A stretch of 64,000 bases of DNA from CAZDET01 sp964504335 (GTDB taxonomy: Bacteria; Bacteroidota; Bacteroidia; Chitinophagales; Saprospiraceae): positions 1 through 64,000 of the forward strand of contig CAZDET010000021.1 in the NCBI GenBank assembly GCA_964504335.1, in the 5' to 3' direction. This document shows, piece by piece, positions 7,744 to 16,599 of the stretch (the first letter of the stretch is position 1; each line of letters starts with the position of its first letter). The notes below the pieces were generated by a model that was given only the letters and a program-made list of their open reading frames with translations, did not search any database and had not been told where the DNA came from. The position numbers and the translations under genes were made by a program.

Positions 7744-8772
7744 TTGAATAAAAACGATCCAACACCGGAATTAGATCGCCGGGCGGCGCTCATTGAGCAA
7801 ATTCGTCGGGTAGACGCTAGCTCCTTCGAGCAGACAGCGCTGTCGGTGTTTGCCTACCAGGCCGATTACAATCCCGTCTATCAACAATTTCTGGAATTAT
7901 TGGGAGTCAACCAACGGCAGATCGGCCGGCTTTCCGACATTCCGCATTTGCCGATTGCGTTGTTCAAAACCCAGCAACTCCAAACCGGGCAGTGGGAGCC
8001 GGAAATCGTGTTTACCTCTAGTGGCACGAGCGGACAAACAACTAGTAAACACTTAGTACGATCGCAAAAGTGGTACCAGGAGGTTGCCCGCCTTGCATTC
8101 ACCCGAGCGTACGGCTCCCTGGAGCGATACGCCATCCTGGCGCTGTTACCCGCCTATCTGGAACGCCAGGGATCGTCTTTGATTTTCATGGTCGATGATT
8201 TTATGCGGCAATCCAGACAATCCGGAAATGGTTTTTTCCTTTACGACCAGGCAGCTCTCCTTCAAAGAATAGACGAACTTCGAAGGCAGCGCATCCCTAC
8301 CCTGCTAATCGGCGTCAGCTTTGCCCTGCTCGATCTGGCCGAACAGCACCCCACCGATCTCTCGGACGTGATCATCATGGAAACCGGAGGGATGAAGGGA
8401 AGACGCCGCGAGCTGACCCGGGAAGAGTTACATCATCGATTAACAACCGCCTTTAACTCTCCCACCATTCACAGCGAATACGGCATGACGGAACTGCTTT
8501 CACAAGCTTACTCGCCCGGGCAGGGGCTTTTTTACCCAGCGCCCACCATGCGAGTAAGTACCCGCGAAATCACCGACCCACTGGCCCAACCACCGGCCGG
8601 GAAAACGGGCGCGCTCAACATTCAGGACCTAGCCAATGTAGATACCATCAGCTTCATCGCCACCGATGACCTCGGACGCGTAAATGAAGATGGCAGTTTC
8701 AAGATACTCGGCCGACTCGATTATAGCGATGTACGCGGCTGCAATTTACTCATTGCTGATATGCTCTCTTGA
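7744..8772 (+). CDS. LuxE/PaaK-like acyl-protein synthetase
   Basis: A 342-residue member of the adenylate-forming family, close to LuxE (acyl-protein synthetase) and the phenylacetate-CoA ligase PaaK. The ATP-binding loop is FTSSGTSGQTTSKHLV (about 97-112). YGMTELLSQAY (about 248) is the second adenylation motif, and GRLDYSDVRGCNL near the C-terminus is the hinge region. It probably activates a fatty acid or other carboxylate; the substrate is not evident. The start is a TTG at 7744; no ATG lies near it. The stop TGA is followed directly by the ATG of the esterase gene, so the two form an operon and may act on the same acyl group. Confidence 0.82.
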   Translation: MNKNDPTPELDRRAALIEQIRRVDASSFEQTALSVFAYQADYNPVYQQFLELLGVNQRQIGRLSDIPHLPIALFKTQQLQTGQWEPEIVFTSSGTSGQTTSKHLVRSQKWYQEVARLAFTRAYGSLERYAILALLPAYLERQGSSLIFMVDDFMRQSRQSGNGFFLYDQAALLQRIDELRRQRIPTLLIGVSFALLDLAEQHPTDLSDVIIMETGGMKGRRRELTREELHHRLTTAFNSPTIHSEYGMTELLSQAYSPGQGLFYPAPTMRVSTREITDPLAQPPAGKTGALNIQDLANVDTISFIATDDLGRVNEDGSFKILGRLDYSDVRGCNLLIADMLS

Positions 8773-9423
8773 ATGGAACCCACTTCGCATAAACTCACCG
8801 TGCCCCGGACGGCCCACTATTACCGGCTGGGTGCCCCCGGTCCGCACATTCGACGTATTTGGATGGTTTGCCACGGCTATGGGCAGGCGGCCGCCAGGTT
8901 TATCCAACGTTTTCGGCCGGTGGCCTCTGAATCAGACCTAATACTTGCCCCCGAGGGGCTGTCGCGTTTCTACTGGGGCGGCTTCGATGGCCCCGTGGTG
9001 GCCTCCTGGATGACCCGGGGCGACCGCCTCGATGAAATTGCCGACTACAGCAACTACCTCAGCCAATTGCTCGAATCTTACCAGATTCAATGTCCGGCGG
9101 ATGCGGAGCTAATCTTGCTGGGCTTCAGCCAGGGAACAGCTACCCAGGTGCGCTGGATCATGCGCCGCTTCCCCCAATTTAAACACCTCATCCTCTGGGC
9201 CGGACTCCTGCCGGAAGACATCGACTACCAACCGGCCCTCCCCTACTTTCGGGGGCGCTCCCTTCACTTTTTCTACGCCGAAGACGACCCCCTGCTAACG
9301 GCCGAACGCCTATCCTTCCACCGCAATGTGGTGGCGCGCAGTGGCCTCGTGTTCGAAGAACATCAATACCTGGGCGGGCATAAGGTGGTGGCGGAGGAAC
9401 TGATTAGTCAGTTAGTACTTTGA
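8773..9423 (+). CDS. alpha/beta-hydrolase, phospholipase/carboxylesterase family
   Basis: A 216-residue cytoplasmic serine hydrolase. The nucleophile elbow is GFSQG (about 117-121, LLGFSQGTATQV); YAEDDPLL supplies the acid and LGGHKV the histidine (about 203). The family includes carboxylesterases and acyl-protein thioesterases. It abuts the LuxE-like gene (stop TGA directly followed by this ATG), so an activate/hydrolyse pair acting on acyl groups is plausible but unproven. Confidence 0.85.
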   Translation: MEPTSHKLTVPRTAHYYRLGAPGPHIRRIWMVCHGYGQAAARFIQRFRPVASESDLILAPEGLSRFYWGGFDGPVVASWMTRGDRLDEIADYSNYLSQLLESYQIQCPADAELILLGFSQGTATQVRWIMRRFPQFKHLILWAGLLPEDIDYQPALPYFRGRSLHFFYAEDDPLLTAERLSFHRNVVARSGLVFEEHQYLGGHKVVAEELISQLVL

Positions 9424-9498
9424 TCAGGTCGTTCTTTGCTCGTTCAGTTCTCAGCAAACTAAGGTCCTTTCGACCAAAGTACTAAAAGGCCAAAGAAC
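9412..9498. repeat. inverted copies of the 16-bp repeat motif
   Basis: TTAGTACTTTGATC (9412-9425, overlapping the esterase stop codon) faces GACCAAAGTACTAA (9472-9485), matching in 13 of 14 positions. A second inverted pair, GTTCTTTG (9431-9438) and CAAAGAAC (9491-9498), interleaves with it. The core AGTACTTTGGTC is the unit also found at 961, 4681 and 17788. Confidence 0.6.
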
Positions 9499-9518
9499 AA
9501 AAATACCTCACAATCCAC

Positions 9519-9664
9519 TTTTCCACGTTAAACTAACAATTGTGGATAACTCCCAATTTGCTTAATATCAAGATCTTAGCATGTGGAAAACCGCCATGTT
9601 ACATACTGTTAACATTGGCTTAATACAGAGCTATGCACAATTTCTTCTCCACAGCTGTGGAGAA
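9519..9664. other. cluster of DnaA-box-like sites, candidate oriC
   Basis: Six sites close to TTATCCACA lie within 146 bases: TTTTCCACG (9519-9527, +), TGTGGATAA (9541-9549, a perfect box on the minus strand), TGTGGAAAA (9582-9590, -), CTATGCACA (9631-9639, +), TTCTCCACA (9645-9653, +) and TGTGGAGAA (9656-9664, -). The last two form a face-to-face palindrome. AT-rich stretches (9555-9580, 9600-9630) could serve as the unwinding region. The 310-bp space between the esterase gene and smc holds nothing else but the inverted repeat at its left end. No dnaA gene is in the window; in Bacteroidota the origin need not be beside dnaA. Confidence 0.55.
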
Positions 9665-9733
9665 GTAGGGGTGGTTACCAACGACAAGCAGACCCGTTAA
9701 ATGGTAAATTTAGGGCTTGGATGAAATTTGGAT

Positions 9734-12700
9734 ATGCGACTGAAGCAATTAGCCATAAAGGGGTTTAAAAGTTTCGCGAACGAGACGGTCATCAACTTTT
9801 CCGAAAATGTGATCGGGATTGTAGGGCCGAATGGGGCGGGGAAATCGAACATCGTGGATGCGATCCGCTGGGTGTTGGGCGAACAGAAGAGCCGGGAGCT
9901 GCGCCTCGATCAGATGTCGAGTGTGCTCTTTAACGGAACCAATAAACGCAAGGCCTCCGGCCTGGCTCAAGTATCCCTGACCTTCGAAAACACCCGCAAC
10001 CTGTTGCCTACCGAATACACGGAGGTGACGATCACGCGGATGTTGTACCGCAGCGGCGACAGCGAGTACCGGCTCAACGGCGTTCCATGCCGACTTAAAG
10101 ATATCACCAGCCTATTTCTGGATACCGGGATCGGGTCCAACTCCTACGCCATCATTGCTCTCGGCATGGTGGATGACATTCTGGCTGACAAAGACAACTC
10201 CCGGCGCCGTATGTTCGAGCAGGCGGCTGGCATTTCCAAATACAAAGCCCGCAAGCGCGAAACGCTCAACAAGCTAAAAAATACCGACGGTGACCTGGAT
10301 CGCATCGAGGACCTGCTGTTCGAAATCCAGTCTAATCTGACCAAACTCGAAAAAGAAGCCAGGCGGGCCAGGCGCTACTTCGACGTAAAGGAGTCTTACA
10401 AGCAGCATAGCATGCAATTAGCGGGGCTGCGGATTGAGCAACTCAAGACCCAGCAACGGGAAGTACGGCAACACATTGAGCAGGAGGAGCATCGCTACCG
10501 ACAATTCGAAGCCGGCATCGCAACAAAGGAGGCCGAACTGGCCGAGCGGCGGAAAACCAACCTGGATCAGGAAAAAGCCGTATCCGGTCAGCAGCGCGCC
10601 CTCAATGAATTGGTGGGCAAGGTACGCTCCCTGGAGAGCGACCGGCAAATCATTCAACAAAAGCAACAGTTTACCGAGCAAAACCGCAAGCAATTGCAGC
10701 GGGATATTACCGACGCGGAAACCCAACTGGAGCGCCTCAACGAGGAGATTGCACAGTATCGCGAAGACCTGGTTGCCGAACGGCGCGTAGAAGCTCGCCT
10801 GGAGCAAGAACTGGAAAAAGCAGCGATCGAGCGCGACAAGGTGCAACAAACCTACAGCAACCGCAAGACGGATCTGGATACCGCCGTCAGCGAGCAGCAA
10901 CGGGCGGAAAAGCACCTGAGCCAACTCGAACAGGAACGCGCCATCCAGCGCAACCAGCTGGAAAACATCCGCCTACAGCTCCAACGTCAGGAATCGGAGC
11001 AGACCCAGCGACAACAAGAGAAAGAGCAACTGGTCGGACGCCTCTCCCGGCTCCAGCAGGAAGAGCTACAGCAGCAAGAAGCCCTAAAAGAATTGGAGGA
11101 AAGCGAAGCCCAACGGCAGGCAGCGGTAGAAGAAAAAGAACACGCCCTGGAGCAGCTCAAGCAGCAGCAGGTGCGCATCAACCGTGAGTTGGATGCCAAG
11201 CGCAATGAATACCAACTTACCAAAAGCATGGTAGAAAACCTGGAGGGTTTTCCGGAATCCATCCGCTACCTCAACAAGTCGAAAGACTGGACCGTCGAGC
11301 GTTTATTGCTGGGCGATTTACTCCTGGTAGAACCCGATTACCGCATTGCCATCGAGCATTTTCTCGAGCCTTATTTGAATTACTACGTCGTACACAATAC
11401 CGCCGAAGCCGAACAAGCTATCCGATTATTGGGGCGTAGCCAAAAAGGCAAGGCCAATTTCTTTTTACTCGATCAGATTCCCGAATCGTCGCCGGTAGCA
11501 TATTCCCTTCCCAGCGGTGCCCGCTGGGCCATGGATTGTGTGGAAGTAGATGCGGAGTACACCGACCTTTGTCAGTATCTACTTCAGGGTGTGGTCGTAT
11601 TCGATTCGGATGAAGAAGCCCGCGCTGCCCAACAGCCCGGCCTAATTGCCCTGGCTCGCAGCGGGCGGTACCTCAAACGGCCGGCCAGCCTGGCTGGTGG
11701 CTCCGTCGGGCTATTTGAAGGCAAAAAAATTGGCCGAAAGAAAAGCCTGGAGCAACTCAAGAAGCAGATTGAACGCGCCGAGCGAAAGGCAGCACAGGGA
11801 ACGCATCAAATCACAGAGATTCAGGACGAATTGCGCCTGCTGCGCGAGCAACGCCGCCACGAAGACCAGCGCCAATTGCAGCACCGCCTTGTTCAGTTGG
11901 GGCAGGAACGCGTGAGCGTCCAAACCAAACTCGACAATCACCAACAGTTTTTGCGACAGCTTCAGGAGCAGCGCGCTTCCCATAGTGACGAAATTACCAA
12001 AGTGGAACAACGCCTTGTTGACCTGGAAGCGGAATTGACCGAAGCCCGCCAGGCCACCAATGCAGTACGAACGCGGTCGGCCGCGGCCGATGCAGGGTTG
12101 CAGGCTCTTTCCGAATCCCTCACCGCCGTTTCCACTGCATTCAATGAGCAGAACGTTGCCTTCATTCGCCAGCAAAATCGCGTAACTACCTACCAGCAGG
12201 AACTCACCTTCCGCGAACGCCAGCATGCGGAAGTCCAGTCCCGGCTCGAACAGGCGCGCCACCAGGTGGCCCAATCCGGCCACCAAATCGAAGCGCTGGA
12301 GACTGATAAAGGGAACCTGGAACAACAATTACAGGACCTCTACCAGCAACGCGACGCCCTGGCCAATCAGCTCTCCGAAATCGAACAAGCCTACTACCAG
12401 GCCCGCAACGCAGTCAGTGAAATCGAAGATGCCCTGCGGCACCTGAACCGCCAGCGGCAGGACGTACAAATTCAAATCAACCAATTAAAGGAAAAGGAAA
12501 ACACGATCAAATACGAAGTGAGTTCCGTGGCCCAGCGCTTGCGGATCGAATTTGGCATCGATATCAACTCCCTGCTCAACAGCGGAACGGATCTCTCCTC
12601 TGACCTGGAACCAGAAGCCCTTATGCTTAAAGTAGATCGGCTCAAGCACCGCATCGATAATTACGGTGATATCAACCCCCTGGCGGTAGAGGCATTTGAT

Positions 12701-13294
12701 GAAATGAAAGAACGCCACGATACCATCAGCCAACAACGCGATGATATCGTGGCCGCCAAAGACAGCCTGCTGGTAACCATTCGGGAAATCGAGGAAACCG
12801 CAACGGCACAGTTTCTAATGGCATTCGAAAAGGCTCGGCTCTATTTCATCGATGTCTTCCGGTCGCTATTCACCGAAGATGACGACTGCGACCTGCTACT
12901 GATCGATCCGGATAACCCCCTTGAATCAAAGATTGAAATCGTAGCCAAGCCGAAGGGGAAACGGCCACAAACGATTAATCAATTATCGGGTGGCGAAAAA
13001 ACCCTGACCGCTACCGCACTCCTGTTTGCGCTCTATCTGCTGAAACCGGCACCTTTCTGCGTATTCGACGAGGTGGATGCCCCGCTAGACGATGTCAACA
13101 TCAGCAAGTTCAACCGCATCATCAAAAAATTTGCCAAGGAATCACAGTTTATCATTGTCACGCACAACAAGCTGACGATGGCCGCCGTCGACACGATTTA
13201 CGGCGTCCACATGGCCGAACAGGGAATCTCCGCCGTCACACCCGTCGACTTCAGGGATTTCGAGCATACCACAGCGCTGGAGGCCGTCGGTTAA
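9734..13294 (+). CDS. smc: chromosome partition protein SMC
   Basis: A 1,186-residue structural-maintenance-of-chromosomes ATPase, which dimerises and loads onto DNA to compact and segregate the chromosome. The Walker A motif is GPNGAGKSN (about 31-39). Long coiled coils (about 170-500 and 670-1000) surround a hinge (about 510-670) containing LEGFPESIRYL and the end motif SLAGGSVGLF. The ABC signature LSGGEKTLTATALLFAL and the Walker B motif CVFDEVDAPLDD are near the C-terminus. Length is normal. ATG 9734 is preferred to an in-frame TTG two codons upstream. The gene follows the candidate origin and converges on the AsmA-like gene 11 bases later. Confidence 0.96.
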   Translation: MRLKQLAIKGFKSFANETVINFSENVIGIVGPNGAGKSNIVDAIRWVLGEQKSRELRLDQMSSVLFNGTNKRKASGLAQVSLTFENTRNLLPTEYTEVTITRMLYRSGDSEYRLNGVPCRLKDITSLFLDTGIGSNSYAIIALGMVDDILADKDNSRRRMFEQAAGISKYKARKRETLNKLKNTDGDLDRIEDLLFEIQSNLTKLEKEARRARRYFDVKESYKQHSMQLAGLRIEQLKTQQREVRQHIEQEEHRYRQFEAGIATKEAELAERRKTNLDQEKAVSGQQRALNELVGKVRSLESDRQIIQQKQQFTEQNRKQLQRDITDAETQLERLNEEIAQYREDLVAERRVEARLEQELEKAAIERDKVQQTYSNRKTDLDTAVSEQQRAEKHLSQLEQERAIQRNQLENIRLQLQRQESEQTQRQQEKEQLVGRLSRLQQEELQQQEALKELEESEAQRQAAVEEKEHALEQLKQQQVRINRELDAKRNEYQLTKSMVENLEGFPESIRYLNKSKDWTVERLLLGDLLLVEPDYRIAIEHFLEPYLNYYVVHNTAEAEQAIRLLGRSQKGKANFFLLDQIPESSPVAYSLPSGARWAMDCVEVDAEYTDLCQYLLQGVVVFDSDEEARAAQQPGLIALARSGRYLKRPASLAGGSVGLFEGKKIGRKKSLEQLKKQIERAERKAAQGTHQITEIQDELRLLREQRRHEDQRQLQHRLVQLGQERVSVQTKLDNHQQFLRQLQEQRASHSDEITKVEQRLVDLEAELTEARQATNAVRTRSAAADAGLQALSESLTAVSTAFNEQNVAFIRQQNRVTTYQQELTFRERQHAEVQSRLEQARHQVAQSGHQIEALETDKGNLEQQLQDLYQQRDALANQLSEIEQAYYQARNAVSEIEDALRHLNRQRQDVQIQINQLKEKENTIKYEVSSVAQRLRIEFGIDINSLLNSGTDLSSDLEPEALMLKVDRLKHRIDNYGDINPLAVEAFDEMKERHDTISQQRDDIVAAKDSLLVTIREIEETATAQFLMAFEKARLYFIDVFRSLFTEDDDCDLLLIDPDNPLESKIEIVAKPKGKRPQTINQLSGGEKTLTATALLFALYLLKPAPFCVFDEVDAPLDDVNISKFNRIIKKFAKESQFIIVTHNKLTMAAVDTIYGVHMAEQGISAVTPVDFRDFEHTTALEAVG

Positions 13295-13305
13295 TTGCTA
13301 GTCAT

Positions 13306-16300
13306 TCAATCTTGGTTTCTGGTTGAGTCGGGCTCGGTTTTCTTCTTTTTCTTTTTGAAGGGATTAAACTTCTCCAAATCTTTTTTAATATCCTCCACCG
13401 TAGATTTAATACCCGTGGCGGTTGAGTCAGCGGTTGTTCCTGTAGTATCCTGTGCAATACCGAGGGCGTCGCGCAACTGGTTTTTGGCCTCGTCGGCAAG
13501 GCTTTGCTTCACGGAATCGGCTGCGGATTGTACTTCCTCTTCGATTGCCTCCCGAGTATCAGCTATTTGTTCTTTGGCCTGATCCACCAGGGAATCTTTT
13601 TGCTCCTCTACTGCCGACTTGCCCGCGCCTCCGGAAATGCCGAGCAGATCAAAGGCGACCTTGGGGTCGCTGATAGAGCCCGACAACGCAATGTCTACGT
13701 TGAGGGTATCGCCTTGCTCCAGGTTGAGGCCCAATTTGTTGGCCTGGCCAAACAACTGATCGATGCCCCGGCCAATAGCAGCGCCCACGGCATTACTTTC
13801 CACCATTTCCCGCGGAATAGCAGCCTTTATGGAATAGTCCATTGCCCGATTGAGGCCGTGTTTTCCAGCCACTACAAAACGGGCATCCCCCACACTGAAC
13901 GGAAAGGGCTCCACCGCGACGGTGCCGTCCTCCACGACAAACCAGCTTTTCACGTTATTCAAATTGACCGACCGCTTCAATTCGTTCACATTCAGTGCCT
14001 CCCCGATGGTATTCAACGGCTTGAAACCACTCAGCGCCGCGTCGAGGGTTTGAATAAACCCTTCGGCATCAATCGAGGTCAGCACGGGAAACATATTTTT
14101 TCCCAGATCACCATTGATGATCAAATCGCTGGAAAACTTTCCTTCCAAAAACTGCCCGATGGGCATCAGGGCCTGCATCGTGTTGAGTGTCCGGAACGAC
14201 TGCCCAAAGTCGAGGTTCTTTAGCGCGTACTTAAAGCTGAAGCCCGGCGATTCCAGATCCGAGGCATCGTAGGCACCGGCAAAGTTGACGCTGCCACCAA
14301 GCAAATTCGCAACGCCCTCCTCGAATACCACCTGCTCATCGCGCACGGCCAGCACGCCTTTTACCTGATTGAGCGTGAGGTTGGAATACTGTACCCGATC
14401 GGCGTCCAGATTCACCGCCAAATTGATACGCTCCGGAACGGGGATGGGAGCGAGTTCTTCTTCGGTGGCTTCGGCAACTGCTTCGCCTTCTTCCGCCGGT
14501 GGCATGAAATCGTCGAGGTTGACAAAGTCAGACCGAACGTCAATCCGGCCGCCCAGTACGCCCTCTTCAAAAGTATAATCGAACGCATTGAGAATGGTGC
14601 CCGTGCCCTGGAAGCTGGAGCCACCCATCGTCGTCTGAACGTCGTCGATGCGAATGCGATTTGGTTGGACCCTACCAGACAGATTACTGTTTTTCAGCAG
14701 GTAAGTATCGTAGGCAATTTCATTAGCTGCCACATCGACATTGAAATCGAAGCGGTCGAATATCTCCGTGTCGGAGCTCACTTCAGCACTAGCCTCCTCC
14801 ATTTCAGCCGGAGTGATGGCACGGGTGGGCGTTTCGGCTTCCGGTACCCATTCTCCGGCATCGAAGTAGTTTGACTGGACTACAAAACTGCCCGTCATGG
14901 TTTTTTCCGGACTGATGTAGGCGAGTATATTATCGATGGCCCCCGTAGCGGATACATCGGACCGCCCGAGATCCGCTTTGAATTCCTGAATGAGTACGTT
15001 TTGCGGGGTGAAGTCGGCTACCGCCCGTTGAATAAGCACCGCAGGAAGGCCCGGCTGGCGGTAGTTGATGCCCGTAGCGGTGAGGTTGCCATCCATTTTG
15101 ATGCGATCGTAGGCCTCCGCTTCGAGCGCGGAGGAAGCTGCGTCGATGGCGATATCGGCTACGATGCGACCGGATAATTCCTCCAACCCGTCCATCGGAA
15201 ATGCCTGCACCCACTGCGCCAGATCGATGATACCGTCGATGTTTCCCCGAACGGTGGGGTCGGAAATAGGGGTTCGCACGAGCAACGCCGCGGAAAATGG
15301 ATCGTTTCCTACCCGCAGATTTAGCTTCTCGATATCGATCGTCATATCATCCAATTGGTCGGTAGGGCTATCAATATCGATGGTGGTGTTGATGTCGTTG
15401 ATCCCAAGCGGTAGGTCGGGATATTTTACGTTGCCTTCAGAAACGGCAGTATGGACATTAAAACTGGGGTAAACTTCCCGCTCCGCGCTATAGGTGCCCT
15501 GTACAGAGCCTGTTAGTTCGAACTGCCCGGTTACATCTACCGATTCATATCCTTGCGTGTAGGCCGATGGAATGAGGGACCACAGTGACCGGAAATCACT
15601 TTCGGGAGTTTGGAAAGTGAGATCCATTTCGATATCCTCATCGGGCATGGCGAAATAGCCGTCGGCCTTCAGGGTTAAGTCATTTAAGGTCAGGTCGTTT
15701 TCCCGCAACTCGTAGCGCCCCTCCGTCGTATTGATCTTAAAGATGGCGTCTAAGTCAGCCACCGCATCGCTGATATACGGAACACCGCTCTGCACGTAGG
15801 TGACGGAGTCGATCTTGGATTCGGTATCCAACTCAAATTCTTCCAGGGTGAAATTGCCCGACCCTTCGTGATCCAGCCCGATGAGCTCCAGGTATATATC
15901 AGCGGAGCGATCGTCGTAGACGAAGCGGCCGTTGGTGATGGTGTAGCGATCGAGTGCAAAGTTGAGTTCACCCTCCGATGGCTCGGCGGTCGCTTCCTCT
16001 TCGGTGGCGATGGCGACGTCGTAGTTGGCCATTCCATTGCGCAACACGAGGATGTTGACCTCCGGGTCGACGAGGTTGACTGATTTGATCTGAATGTTGG
16101 ACGGATCGGAAATGACCGACCATACATCGAGTGCAAAATCGGCTGAAGCCCCCCGCGCCAGTGGCAGGCGGTCGAAGGTATCAATGCCCGTTACACTGAA
16201 GCTATCGATTTGCAGGCTGAGCCGGGGAAACGAACGAAAAATGGAAAGGTCGATATCCTTGAAGTCGACTTCCGCGTTGAGATTAGCATTGATTTGTTCT

Positions 16301-16413
16301 TTGGCGATTTCCTGGATCCGATCCTCAAAAAAGATGGGCAGAAGGAAAGCAGCGCCGAGCAGCAGCAGAACAAACAGGCTTAGACCGATAAAAATGCGCT
16401 TGACGACCTTCAT
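13306..16413 (-). CDS. AsmA-family inner-membrane/periplasmic protein
   Basis: A 1,035-residue protein with one N-terminal transmembrane segment (about 7-27: IFIGLSLFVLLLLGAAFLL) followed by a long beta-rich periplasmic region, as in AsmA/YhdP bridge-like proteins thought to carry phospholipids between membranes. The AsmA start IFRSFPRLSLQIDSFSVTG (about 58-76) and a C-terminal AsmA_2-like part (GVANLLGGSVNFAGAYDAS; LSGSISDPKVAFDLLG near 935) are visible. The tail is charged, with a run of seven Lys (FKKKKKKKTEP) after a coiled-coil-like stretch. The start is the Met directly before KVVKRIF; an upstream Met at 16533 would overlap the divergent RNase D gene. Confidence 0.82.
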   Translation of the reverse strand: MKVVKRIFIGLSLFVLLLLGAAFLLPIFFEDRIQEIAKEQINANLNAEVDFKDIDLSIFRSFPRLSLQIDSFSVTGIDTFDRLPLARGASADFALDVWSVISDPSNIQIKSVNLVDPEVNILVLRNGMANYDVAIATEEEATAEPSEGELNFALDRYTITNGRFVYDDRSADIYLELIGLDHEGSGNFTLEEFELDTESKIDSVTYVQSGVPYISDAVADLDAIFKINTTEGRYELRENDLTLNDLTLKADGYFAMPDEDIEMDLTFQTPESDFRSLWSLIPSAYTQGYESVDVTGQFELTGSVQGTYSAEREVYPSFNVHTAVSEGNVKYPDLPLGINDINTTIDIDSPTDQLDDMTIDIEKLNLRVGNDPFSAALLVRTPISDPTVRGNIDGIIDLAQWVQAFPMDGLEELSGRIVADIAIDAASSALEAEAYDRIKMDGNLTATGINYRQPGLPAVLIQRAVADFTPQNVLIQEFKADLGRSDVSATGAIDNILAYISPEKTMTGSFVVQSNYFDAGEWVPEAETPTRAITPAEMEEASAEVSSDTEIFDRFDFNVDVAANEIAYDTYLLKNSNLSGRVQPNRIRIDDVQTTMGGSSFQGTGTILNAFDYTFEEGVLGGRIDVRSDFVNLDDFMPPAEEGEAVAEATEEELAPIPVPERINLAVNLDADRVQYSNLTLNQVKGVLAVRDEQVVFEEGVANLLGGSVNFAGAYDASDLESPGFSFKYALKNLDFGQSFRTLNTMQALMPIGQFLEGKFSSDLIINGDLGKNMFPVLTSIDAEGFIQTLDAALSGFKPLNTIGEALNVNELKRSVNLNNVKSWFVVEDGTVAVEPFPFSVGDARFVVAGKHGLNRAMDYSIKAAIPREMVESNAVGAAIGRGIDQLFGQANKLGLNLEQGDTLNVDIALSGSISDPKVAFDLLGISGGAGKSAVEEQKDSLVDQAKEQIADTREAIEEEVQSAADSVKQSLADEAKNQLRDALGIAQDTTGTTADSTATGIKSTVEDIKKDLEKFNPFKKKKKKTEPDSTRNQD

Positions 16414-16515
16414 AGTTTGGCGTGGTTTTACTTGTATTCTATTGATAAACCCGATAGCACCGCTCTTGGGTTTATGCTGAAACATAGGATATCTGCTCAA
16501 TTGAACAGGATAACG

Positions 16516-16523
16516 TACTTTTG
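16516..16523 (+). promoter_or_regulatory. -7 element for the RNase D-like gene
   Basis: TACTTTTG matches TANNTTTG; the -33 position 20 bases upstream reads CTG rather than TTG. Transcription would start near 16530. That is too late for a TTG start codon at 16528 and supports the ATG at 16600. Confidence 0.5.
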
Positions 16524-16599
16524 ATGCTTGCAACAGGCAGAAAACACATCTCCCAATAGTATTTCAGAAAAAATTAACGAAGCGGAACAAGCAGAAAGA

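Noticed and set aside
13504..14223. Plus-strand frame of 239 codons inside the AsmA-like gene
   Set aside because: Antisense to a gene with clear signal anchor and family motifs; no own ribosome binding site.
16528..16599. TTG start 24 codons upstream for the RNase D-like protein
   Set aside because: The predicted transcription start is near 16530, and the added residues have no family match.
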